DNA from: Verrucomicrobia subdivision 6 bacterium BACL9 MAG-120507-bin52
GTDB lineage: Bacteria > Verrucomicrobiota > Verrucomicrobiia > Methylacidiphilales > Verrucolacustridaceae
Direction of reading: 5' to 3'
Length of the DNA stretch: 14,385 nt
Assembly (NCBI GenBank): GCA_001438005.1
Contig: LIBO01000008.1
Location: 1 to 14,385 of the forward strand
In this document: piece after piece, positions 1 to 6,581 of the stretch
Layout: every line of letters starts with the position of its first letter
Numbering within the stretch: position 1 is the stretch's first letter
Notes under the pieces: model-generated
Databases searched by the model: none
What the model was told of the DNA's origin: nothing
Seen by the model: the letters and a program-made list of their open reading frames with translations, nothing else
Program-made: the position numbers and the translations under genes

Positions 1-917
1 CAGCAGGGAGGAGCGCCAATTTCGAGGTCGTCCCAACGATGGAGAAGATCGGGGGGAATGGTCCCTTGATGGCCTTTGCCATGTCCACTTTAGGGGCGCC
101 GGTGGAGTACATGGGCATGTGCGGATTTCCGAAGTTACACCCCGTTTTTGCGGAATTTGCCAAACGCTCCAAGGTGCACTCCTTTGCGGAACCTGCCCTG
201 ACCTCGGCTCTCGAATTTAATGATGGTAAGATCATGCTCGGCCAATTGGCTTCCGTCCAAGACGCAAACTGGGAGACCATCCAGGCTCGCTTGGGAGACA
301 AGTTGGTCCAAAAGCTTTGGTCGTCCGCTGCCTTTGTCGGGATGGTGAACTGGACGATGCTTCCGCATATGTCGGCCATCTGGAAAAAACTTTTGACCGA
401 GTATAAGACAGGCAAGCCAGGGAAGAGGAAGCAGCTGTTTTTTGACTTGGCCGATCCGGCCAAGCGGATTGAGGCGGATCTTCTGGCGGCACTGAAGATT
501 ATCGGCGAATTCCAGGCGGAAAATGACGTCACGCTGGGGTTGAACGAGAGCGAGGCCCTGCATGTGGCCAAGGTTCTTCGCCTTAAGGGTGCGACCAAAA
601 ACCCGAAGGCCTGCGCTTCTTTGGCGGGTGCCATTCGGGAAAAGATGGGCATTCAGGTGGTGGTGATTCACCCCATCCAGTACGCCTGTGCGGCGGATGC
701 GGAGGGAGAGGTTTTTGTGACGGGTCCTTATACCTCGAAGCCTAAAATCAGCACCGGTGCCGGAGACCATTTCAACGCCGGATTTTCCATTGCGCGACTG
801 CTTGGGTTGGGATTACCCCACTCGCTCCAGTTGGCCGTGGCCGCCTCGGGATTCTACGTCCGTCACGGAAATAGCCCGAACCGCGAGCAGTTAGTGCGCT
901 TCCTCCAGACGTTGTAA
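1..917 (+). CDS. PfkB-family carbohydrate kinase, 5' end cut off by the window
   Basis: ATP-dependent sugar or nucleoside kinase of the ribokinase/PfkB fold; the substrate cannot be told. The frame is open from base 3 to the TAA at 915-917 (304 visible residues) with no stop upstream. The ATG at 39 falls inside the conserved N-terminal glycine motif (I-GGNG at visible residues 16-20), so it is not the true start; the first beta strands lie left of the window. Other family marks are FFDLADPAKR (147-156), LNESEA (180-185, like the usual N-x-x-E motif) and the C-terminal ATP/anion-hole signature STGAGDHFNAGF (250-261), with D255 as the expected catalytic base. The stretch before it reads VVIHP where many relatives have a V-T-x-G turn, which suggests a divergent subfamily. 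The gene faces the photolyase gene tail to tail, with 35 bp between stop codons. Family call is firm; function is open. Confidence 0.9.
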   Translation, partial: AGRSANFEVVPTMEKIGGNGPLMAFAMSTLGAPVEYMGMCGFPKLHPVFAEFAKRSKVHSFAEPALTSALEFNDGKIMLGQLASVQDANWETIQARLGDKLVQKLWSSAAFVGMVNWTMLPHMSAIWKKLLTEYKTGKPGKRKQLFFDLADPAKRIEADLLAALKIIGEFQAENDVTLGLNESEALHVAKVLRLKGATKNPKACASLAGAIREKMGIQVVVIHPIQYACAADAEGEVFVTGPYTSKPKISTGAGDHFNAGFSIARLLGLGLPHSLQLAVAASGFYVRHGNSPNREQLVRFLQTL

Positions 918-930
918 GGATCGCCCGTCC

Positions 931-952
931 GTCAGAATCCTCGGATTCTGAC
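931..952. terminator. Perfect inverted repeat between convergent genes, likely terminator
   Basis: The arms GTCAGAATCC (931-940) and GGATTCTGAC (943-952) are exact reverse complements separated by two bases. As RNA this gives a 9-bp stem with a CUCG tetraloop, or 10 bp on paper. It fills most of the 35-bp gap between the kinase stop (917) and the photolyase stop (953-955), where a two-way terminator would sit. There is no immediate T-run: on the + strand the nearest is TTTTTT at 965-970, 12 bases on, and on the - strand there is none. Intrinsic termination is therefore likely only in the + direction, or the hairpin mainly protects 3' ends. Confidence 0.55.
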
Positions 953-2302
953 TTACCCTCTGGCTTTTTTGTACATCTCGAGCGCTTTCACACGCTGGAG
1001 CTTGTGATCCACGATCGGCGCGGGGTAGTTCAATGAATCCGCCTCGGGAACATACTGGGCGATAAATTTCCCTTCCGGATCAAATTTCTCCGCTTGGCTG
1101 GCCGGATTAAAGATCCGAAAGTATGGCTGCGCGTCCGTTCCTGTCCCGGCCGCCCACTGCCATCCACCGTTGTTGGCCGCCATATCCCCATCGAACAATT
1201 TTTCCATAAAGTAGCGCTCCCCCCACTGCCAAGAGATGAGAAGGTCTTTGGTTAAAAATGAGGCCACAATCATGCGGAGGCGGTTGTGCATCCATCCCGT
1301 CTGATTCAGTTGGCGCATGGCGGCATCGACGATGGGGTACCCGGTTCGGCCTTGGCACCAAGCGTCGAACCAATCCTGGCGGTTTTCCCACTCCACCTTG
1401 TCGTAGTCGGGGCGGAATGACCCTTTCGCCACGTGGGGAAATTCCCAGAGGATCTGCTTATAAAAATCTCTCCAGATCAGCTCCCCAATAAAAACATCGA
1501 TCTGCTTTTTGGCCGCAGGATCTTCTGCTCGTACTTTGCGGGCGGCCGCCAGCACCGTGCGGGGCGAGAGAGTCCCAAACCGTAGGTGGGGCGAGAGATG
1601 GGAGGTCTTGTCGATCGAAGGAAAATTCCTTGTCTCGTCGTAGCGGCGAATATTTTTCGCAGCGAAATCCCGCAAAAGAGCTTGTGCCGTTTTTTCTCCT
1701 GCCTCGGGAACAGGAATGTCACACTTTCCCAATCCAAGATCACCAAGGGAGGGGATGGGTATCCCTTTAGTTATAGTGGAGGGCTCAATTTTTTTTGGCC
1801 TAGGCAAAGGATCGTGTGGTGTCTTCTCCAACCAGGATCGGGAGAAGGGAGTAAAGACGGTGTAAGGCCCGCCAACCGCTCTCTGGACTGTGCCTGGCGG
1901 GTGAAGCAAAAGATCATCACAGGCGACCAGCTCAACGCCCTCTTCTCCAGCCATAGCAGAGACTTTTTCATCTCTTTTTCGTGAATAAGGCTCGATGTCT
2001 CTGTTAAAGAACAAGCACCTTGCTCCAGTCTGTTTCACTAGGTCCCGGAGCACGTTGGTAGGGTCGCCTTGTTTAACGATGAGGGGGGCACCAAGGGCCA
2101 AAAGATTAGCGCTGAGGCTTTCCAGACTGGCTAAAAGGAAAGCAGTCCGACGAATCACCGATTTTTTTTCACCCAAAATGGCCGGATCGAAAATAAAAAC
2201 AGGGAGAATCGGAAGGCCGCGGGCACAAGCTTGGTGCAGCGCGGTGTGATCCGAAACACGCAAATCTCGTCGAAACCAAACGATGGCCGGTGCGCGGTGC
2301 AT
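953..2302 (-). CDS. phrB: Class I deoxyribodipyrimidine (CPD) photolyase
   Basis: Light-driven flavoenzyme that reverses cyclobutane pyrimidine dimers in DNA. I chose ATG 2302-2300, giving 449 residues, because the protein then begins MHRAPAIVWFRRDLR, the usual photolyase N-terminus. The frame stays open to an ATG at 2413, but the extra 37 residues are lysine/arginine-rich and unlike the family. An N-terminal antenna domain (about 1-130) is followed by the FAD domain (about 200-449). Class I motifs are intact: SPHLRFGTLSPR (237-248), IGELIWRDFY (272-281, with E274, W277 and R278 at the dimer-contacting positions), TGYPIVDAAMR (320-330), GWMHNRLRM (336-344) and NNGGWQWAAGTGTD (377-390). The electron-transfer tryptophan triad is W305, W358 and W381, and N377 matches the residue near flavin N5. 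The antenna cofactor cannot be read off. It is divergent from dnaA and convergent with the kinase. No clear Shine-Dalgarno precedes either start. Confidence 0.93.
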   Translation of the reverse strand: MHRAPAIVWFRRDLRVSDHTALHQACARGLPILPVFIFDPAILGEKKSVIRRTAFLLASLESLSANLLALGAPLIVKQGDPTNVLRDLVKQTGARCLFFNRDIEPYSRKRDEKVSAMAGEEGVELVACDDLLLHPPGTVQRAVGGPYTVFTPFSRSWLEKTPHDPLPRPKKIEPSTITKGIPIPSLGDLGLGKCDIPVPEAGEKTAQALLRDFAAKNIRRYDETRNFPSIDKTSHLSPHLRFGTLSPRTVLAAARKVRAEDPAAKKQIDVFIGELIWRDFYKQILWEFPHVAKGSFRPDYDKVEWENRQDWFDAWCQGRTGYPIVDAAMRQLNQTGWMHNRLRMIVASFLTKDLLISWQWGERYFMEKLFDGDMAANNGGWQWAAGTGTDAQPYFRIFNPASQAEKFDPEGKFIAQYVPEADSLNYPAPIVDHKLQRVKALEMYKKARG

Positions 2303-2511
2303 ACTTTTTTTTAGCGCGCGGCGAACAACTTCGCACGCGCAAAGATTATTTTTCTCTTTTTCCCCTCGAGAAAACCTTTTTTTATGCGGCGCGGATTTGT
2401 CAAGCGAAGTCATTCACAATTATTTTCACTATTTTTTAAAATTCCTCTTGCACGTTTTTTTTCTCGGGCGAATGATTCACCCCCGCTTAACAAAAAGGAA
2501 AAATAAAACGT
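2303..2511. promoter_or_regulatory. AT-rich divergent control region between phrB and dnaA
   Basis: The 209-bp spacer should hold promoters for both genes. On the - strand there is a perfect TTGACA (2404-2399) upstream of phrB, but no good -10 hexamer lies 16-18 bases on; the sequence there is A-rich. On the + strand TTGCAC (2449-2454) and AATGAT (2471-2476) with a 16-base spacer form only a weak candidate for dnaA. TCATTCACA (2410-2418) is one mismatch from a TTATNCACA DnaA box, so autoregulation of dnaA is possible. The dnaA ribosome site is AAAGGAA (2494-2500), about 12 bases before the ATG. Runs of eight T lie at 2305-2312 and 2455-2462. The photolyase leader hairpin is listed separately. 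Confidence 0.4.
2314..2340 (-). promoter_or_regulatory. Stem-loop in the photolyase leader, just upstream of the start codon
   Basis: GCGCG (2314-2318) pairs with CGCGC (2336-2340), and GCGAA (2321-2325) pairs with TTCGC (2330-2334). A small 2:1 internal loop and a four-base loop complete the hairpin. In the phrB transcript this GC-rich stem ends 11 bases before the AUG at 2302, followed by a single U and then eight A residues instead of a Shine-Dalgarno. It could set translation efficiency. It is not a terminator for phrB because an A-run, not a U-run, follows it. The pairing is seen; the role is inferred. Confidence 0.4.
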
Positions 2512-3867
2512 ATGAGCAATCCTCCCGAAATTTGGGTCAAAGTCTGCCGAGAACTCGAAAAGGTCATCACCCCAGACGCACTCCACCGTTGGTTCTCGTC
2601 CATCGTCCCGATTAGCTATGAAGCGGGCCGCCTCGTCCTCGGGGTCGAAAACGCGATCTACCAGTACTGGATTGAGGAAAACTACCTCAACCAGCTCAAA
2701 GAGTGCGCGACTTTGGCCGTGGGCAGGGAGGTCAAGATCAGTTTTGATGTCGTTGGTTCGAAAGATCGGCCAACTCCAAGTGCAGAAGAGCATCTCCTGC
2801 AAGCAGAAGGAAAAGAAAAGTCGAAACCTCTCACGGGGGAGCTCGTCAGCCGTTATACCTTCGAATCGTTTGTCGCCGGCGTGAATAGTCAATTCGCCCA
2901 TGCGGCCTCAACGGCCGTGGCGGATGCTCCTGCCCGGACCTACAACCCTCTTTTCATTCACGGTTCAGTCGGATTAGGCAAAACCCATCTTCTACACGCG
3001 ATTGGTCATCGGATTATGCAGAAAAAGAAGGGGGCCAAGATCGTTTACGTTACGTCCGAACAGTTTACGAATGAGTTCATCTCCGCCATTCAACACGGAG
3101 AGCTGGTCAAATTTCGCCGTCGCTTCCGTCAGGCCGACTGTCTGTTGATCGATGACGTCCAGTTTTTTTCCGGCAAGGACCGCTCCCAAGAGGAGTTCTT
3201 TCACACCTTCAATACCCTTTTCGACGGAAACCGACAGATTGTTCTCTCCAGCGATAGCCCCCCGGGAGACGTGGCCAACCTACAAAAGAGGCTGGTGTCC
3301 CGCTTCGAATGGGGCTTGAGCGCCGAGCTGCAATCTCCCGATATCGAGACTCGCCTCGCAATTCTGCGAAAGAAGACATCGACCATGCAGGTCCGCCTGG
3401 GTGAATCGGTTCTGCACTTCATCGCGGAGCGTGTGAAGACCAACGTTCGTCGCTTGGAAGGTGCCCTGAACCGAGTGGCGGCGTGGGCGGCGTTGCACGA
3501 TCGCCATATCACCCCCGCGCAGGTGGAAGAGCTTTTAAAGGATTTCATCCAACAGGAGACAAAACCGATCGTCACGATCGAGCTCATCCAGCGCCGTGTG
3601 GCGGAGGGGTACGACTTGCGGGTGGCCGACATGACCAGCAAGCGGCGTCCTGCTCATATCGCCCTTCCTCGAATGGTGGCGATGTATCTCAGCCGCAAAA
3701 TGACAGGGAAGAGTCTTCAGGAAATTGGCGAGTCGTTCGGTGGTCGCGACCACGGAACGGTTCTGCATGCCTGCAAGACGATCACCTCAAAGATGCAGGG
3801 CGATGAGCGCCTGCATCAAATGGTGGGTCTTCTCACTCACAAACTCGAAGAACCGGCCGAGCGCTAA
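2512..3867 (+). CDS. dnaA: Chromosomal replication initiator protein DnaA
   Basis: AAA+ ATPase that binds DnaA boxes, melts the origin and recruits the replicative helicase; also a transcription regulator. The 451 residues are a normal length. Domain I is about 1-80, a short linker domain II about 81-108, the AAA+ domain III about 109-345 and the DNA-binding domain IV about 355-451. Visible motifs are Walker A GSVGLGKTH (151-159), Walker B LLIDD (211-215), the sensor 1 stretch LSSDSPP (245-251), the box VII region KRLVSRFEWGL (259-269, with R264 the likely arginine finger), sensor 2 NVRRLEGAL (311-319) and the signature GRDHGTVLHACKTI (411-424). Two points differ from common forms: SDSPP where many DnaAs have SDRPP, and G415 where the signature usually has S or T. 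Start at ATG 2512 follows AAAGGAA. It stands alone upstream of the candidate origin. Confidence 0.98.
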   Translation: MSNPPEIWVKVCRELEKVITPDALHRWFSSIVPISYEAGRLVLGVENAIYQYWIEENYLNQLKECATLAVGREVKISFDVVGSKDRPTPSAEEHLLQAEGKEKSKPLTGELVSRYTFESFVAGVNSQFAHAASTAVADAPARTYNPLFIHGSVGLGKTHLLHAIGHRIMQKKKGAKIVYVTSEQFTNEFISAIQHGELVKFRRRFRQADCLLIDDVQFFSGKDRSQEEFFHTFNTLFDGNRQIVLSSDSPPGDVANLQKRLVSRFEWGLSAELQSPDIETRLAILRKKTSTMQVRLGESVLHFIAERVKTNVRRLEGALNRVAAWAALHDRHITPAQVEELLKDFIQQETKPIVTIELIQRRVAEGYDLRVADMTSKRRPAHIALPRMVAMYLSRKMTGKSLQEIGESFGGRDHGTVLHACKTITSKMQGDERLHQMVGLLTHKLEEPAER

Positions 3868-3889
3868 TTGGGTTCGGGCGGGCTTTTTT
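3856..3889 (+). terminator. Possible weak terminator at the end of dnaA
   Basis: GCCGA (3856-3860) can pair with TCGGGC (3874-3879) with one bulged G, enclosing the dnaA stop codon in the loop. A run of six T follows at 3884-3889. An alternative five-base stem, GAACC (3850-3854) with GGTTC (3871-3875), is also possible. Both stems are short, so this is a low-confidence call, but the T-run placement and the 451-bp gap beyond make termination here reasonable. Confidence 0.3.
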
Positions 3890-4318
3890 GTTACCCACCA
3901 CACACCCATTTCGTATTGTCATGCCCCCAGACATTTCAACGCGACTACGTGAGTCGCGGTCATCTACATTTTCTCTGCTCCGACTTTTTTCGCTCTTTCG
4001 CCATTCGCCTAGTGATGGCGGCTTGTCGGAAAGTTATTCCCGTGTGTATCTCCCCTTCATTCCAGCTTACTCACCGCGACAGAGAGGATTTCGTGCCCCC
4101 TGTGAATAGCGACCAAATTGGAACGGTTTTCTTGTCAGAAGAGTGCGGTCCATCGAACAAGGTCCTCCCTTTCGTGAAACTATCCACGGCTTATTCTTGG
4201 CCGAACCATCTGATTCTTGGGTACTTGCAAAGAATTTCGTAGCTTATCCACTTGCTTATGATTATGGTTTATTTACTTCTCTATTTACCTATCTCAATCT
4301 CCTGACTTCCTCAACACC
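3868..4318. other. oriC: Candidate replication origin (oriC) between dnaA and dnaN
   Basis: No convincing gene is present in these 451 bp; the open frame at 3868-4242 looks like chance coding. DnaA-box-like sites compared with TTATNCACA are CTATTCACA on the - strand (4101-4109, one mismatch), CTATCCACG (4180-4188, two mismatches) and TTATCCACT (4244-4252, one mismatch). The last is followed at once by a very AT-rich tract (about 4255-4295), a plausible unwinding element, which contains TATTTAC twice (4270-4276 and 4282-4288). ATTCTTGG is repeated at 4193-4200 and 4213-4220, exactly 20 bp apart. A 7-bp perfect hairpin lies at 3940-3958. The dnaA-dnaN gap is a common bacterial oriC location. 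Boxes are few and imperfect, so the call rests on position plus these elements. Confidence 0.5.
3940..3958. repeat. Perfect 7-bp hairpin in the dnaA-dnaN spacer
   Basis: CGCGACT (3940-3946) and AGTCGCG (3952-3958) are exact reverse complements around the five-base loop ACGTG. It lies 51-73 bases after the T-run that follows dnaA and is not itself followed by T residues, so it is not an intrinsic terminator. It may be a protein-binding or structural element of the origin region. Confidence 0.45.
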
Positions 4319-5428
4319 ATGAAACTCGTTCTCCAAAAGCAAAAATTTTTAGGCGCACTATCTACCGTACAAAATGTCGTCGGTTCGCGGACTCCGATCG
4401 GCATCTTAAATAACCTTCTACTTAAGGCGGACAAAAACCTTCTCACCATCTCGGCGACCGATCTCGACATTGGAATCCGGAACTCCTGTGAAGTTGGGGT
4501 CGAAAAGCCCGGTGCGATCACGCTGCCCGCGCGACGCCTCTTTAGCATTATTCGGGAGCTTCCATCGGAGGAGTTGACCCTAGACGTGGATAGTAAGCTG
4601 GGAGCCACCATCCGCTGTGGGTCCGCTTTCTTTAAAATCATGGGAATGCCTTCGGAAGAGTTTCCTACCATTCCTGAGTTCCCGGCAAAAACCAGCGACA
4701 AGAATCCTATCTACAAAATCGAACAGAAAGGCCTGAAGGAGCTTCTCAAGCGCGTTTCCTATGCAATGTCTGCCGACGAGAAACGCTACGTTTTAAACGG
4801 CCTCCTGCTCTGTTTAAAAGAGGGCAAATTAACCATCGTCGCGACCGATGGACGGCGACTAGCGTTGACCGACCAAGAGCTGGATTTTCCCAAGTCAGGT
4901 GAGCGGGAATTCATTTTGCCTGCCAAAGCGGTTCTTGAGCTGCAGAGACTGCTGGGCGACAAGGATGAAGTGGCCTTCGCTCTTCTGGAAAATCAGATTC
5001 TCTTTTCGTTTGGGCAGACCGAAATTGCCGCAAAAATGGTCGAAGGGAACTACCCCAACTATCGGCAAGTCATTCCAGCGGATGCCAAAGAAAGGGTCAC
5101 GCTGGAGCGGGAACTTTTTCTCAACTCCGTCCGACGAGTCGCCCTTCTTTCCAGCGAAAAATCGAATTCGGTCAAACTAACCTTTGGGAAAAATAACTTA
5201 GAGATCGCAGCCAACACCCCCGATGTCGGAGAGGCCCATGAATCAATCCCGGTTCAGTACAAGGGCAAAGAGTTTACCATGGCCTTTAACCCGGAATTTC
5301 TGATCGATCCTTTGAAGAACATTGATGATGATAATGTTCACTTCGATTTTATTGATGAGCTCAGCCCGGGCGTAATCCGCTACAATAAACCGTTTCTCTA
5401 TGTGATCATGCCGATGCGGACGGCCTGA
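4319..5428 (+). CDS. dnaN: DNA polymerase III beta subunit (sliding clamp)
   Basis: Ring-shaped processivity clamp that tethers DNA polymerase III and other repair and replication proteins to DNA. At 369 residues it has the normal length for three clamp domains (about 1-120, 125-247, 248-369). Family marks include the N-terminal run MKLVLQKQKFLGAL, VATDGRRLAL (174-183), EGNYPNYRQVIP (242-253) and the conserved C-terminus YVIMPMR (361-367), which closes the partner-binding pocket. The ATG at 4319 is chosen because it gives the standard N-terminus. No Shine-Dalgarno is visible before it; the upstream sequence is pyrimidine-rich. recF follows after 10 bp, so the two are almost certainly one transcript. 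Unlike the genes to its right, its + strand is not G-rich. Confidence 0.98.
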   Translation: MKLVLQKQKFLGALSTVQNVVGSRTPIGILNNLLLKADKNLLTISATDLDIGIRNSCEVGVEKPGAITLPARRLFSIIRELPSEELTLDVDSKLGATIRCGSAFFKIMGMPSEEFPTIPEFPAKTSDKNPIYKIEQKGLKELLKRVSYAMSADEKRYVLNGLLLCLKEGKLTIVATDGRRLALTDQELDFPKSGEREFILPAKAVLELQRLLGDKDEVAFALLENQILFSFGQTEIAAKMVEGNYPNYRQVIPADAKERVTLERELFLNSVRRVALLSSEKSNSVKLTFGKNNLEIAANTPDVGEAHESIPVQYKGKEFTMAFNPEFLIDPLKNIDDDNVHFDFIDELSPGVIRYNKPFLYVIMPMRTA

Positions 5429-5438
5429 GCCGCCTCGC

Positions 5439-6506
5439 GTGCTCCGGCACCTTCGGCTGACTTCGTTTCGGTGTCACTCCACCCTTGAGCTGGAGAATTT
5501 GGGTCCTCGTGTCCTTTTTGTCGGGGAGAACGGCCGCGGAAAAACTACGATCTTGGAATCGGTTTCTGTTTTAGCCCGACTCCGATCTTTTCGTACCCGC
5601 GCGTTGCGGGATCTGACTCAGCATGGGGGTGAAGGTTGGCGGGTGGAGGGTGCCTGGGCGGATGAGGCCGGGCCGGTCCGATTGGGCGTGGTTTGGAGGG
5701 GAGGAGGCCGGGAGCTGGAGGTGGATGGACGAGCCGGCACAACGGTCGACGAATTTTGGGGTCGCGCTTTGGCGGTCATTGCACACGGAGCCGATATGGA
5801 AATTTTGGAAGGTGGATCGGCCGAACGCAAATCTGGCTTCGATCTACTCATGGCCGAAATCGAGCCGGCTCGTTTGATCGAGCTGCGACAACTTCGAGAA
5901 ATATGCAAACAGCGCTCCACCCTCTTGCGGCATCCGCGCGCCTCGCGAGAGGAGTGGGAAGCTTGGACGACTCGTCTAGCCGAGGTGGGCAAGATTTTAC
6001 AGCCCGCACGGCAAAATTTAGCGAAGGTTTTTTTGCCTCATCTGCAAGAGGCGCACCAAAGGCTGACCGCGGGGGCGGAGAAGTTGAAGGTGAGCTATCA
6101 ACCGGACGACCCCGTCCCGGAGATGGGAGGCCCGCGAGACCAACTTTGGGAAAGGGAGCGGGAGCGTGGCGTTAATCTCACGGGTCCACAAAGGGACGAT
6201 TGGGACTTTCTTTTAGGTGGGAAAAGTTTGTCGCGATACGGATCGGAGGGACAAAGGCGCTCTGCTTGCTTGGCGGTTCGGTTAGCGGAGTTGGCCCTGC
6301 TTACGCAAAGCAAACAGCGTACTCCGATATTACTTTTGGATGACGCCTTGAAGGAGCTGGATGAGGAGCGGCGCAGAGCCTTTTGGAAGGGGATTCCGGC
6401 CGGGTGCCAAGTCTTGTACGCAACGGCCCATGACCGGCCACGGCAGGGTGATTCTTGGGTTATTCTTGAGATTTCCCCTACTCAGGCCTCTTTTAAAAAA
6501 GGGTGA
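5439..6506 (+). CDS. recF: DNA replication and repair protein RecF
   Basis: SMC/ABC-like ATPase that acts with RecO and RecR to load RecA at single-strand gaps. The start is GTG 5439, 10 bp after dnaN; no ATG fits better, and the protein begins LRHLRLTSFRCH as the family does. At 355 residues it is of typical size. Motifs are Walker A GENGRGKT (29-36), a divergent form of the usual RRxFLD segment (SAERKSGFDLLM, 127-138), GPQRDD (249-254), the ABC signature region GSEGQRRSACLAVRLAE (268-284) and Walker B ILLLDDALKELD (297-308). The region is strongly G-rich on the coding strand. gyrB, the frequent next gene, is absent; a transketolase gene follows 75 bp later. Confidence 0.95.
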   Translation: MLRHLRLTSFRCHSTLELENLGPRVLFVGENGRGKTTILESVSVLARLRSFRTRALRDLTQHGGEGWRVEGAWADEAGPVRLGVVWRGGGRELEVDGRAGTTVDEFWGRALAVIAHGADMEILEGGSAERKSGFDLLMAEIEPARLIELRQLREICKQRSTLLRHPRASREEWEAWTTRLAEVGKILQPARQNLAKVFLPHLQEAHQRLTAGAEKLKVSYQPDDPVPEMGGPRDQLWERERERGVNLTGPQRDDWDFLLGGKSLSRYGSEGQRRSACLAVRLAELALLTQSKQRTPILLLDDALKELDEERRRAFWKGIPAGCQVLYATAHDRPRQGDSWVILEISPTQASFKKG

Positions 6507-6567
6507 GTCTTGCCACGGCGTACCGGGAAGCCTTACGATTCACGCCCGTTTGCTTTAAAAATACAAA

Positions 6568-6573
6568 GAGGAG
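6568..6573 (+). promoter_or_regulatory. Ribosome binding site deciding the transketolase start
   Basis: GAGGAG lies 8 bases before the ATG at 6582. The longer frame could begin at TTG 6510, but that codon has no such site and adds 24 residues unlike transketolase, so the ATG is preferred. Confidence 0.8.
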
Positions 6574-6581
6574 ATCGATCT

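Noticed and set aside
135..770. 211-codon - strand frame inside the PfkB kinase
   Set aside because: It is the reverse shadow of conserved kinase motifs, with no independent start signal.
3868..4242. 124-codon + frame in the dnaA-dnaN spacer
   Set aside because: It starts at a TTG directly after the dnaA stop with no ribosome site, has no recognisable motif and unusual composition, and covers the candidate origin elements.
6480..6508. ACTCA/TGAGT arms with a T/A-rich core at the end of recF, as a terminator
   Set aside because: The inner pairing is broken by mismatches, no T-run follows, and tkt begins only 75 bp later with a good ribosome site, so read-through is more likely.
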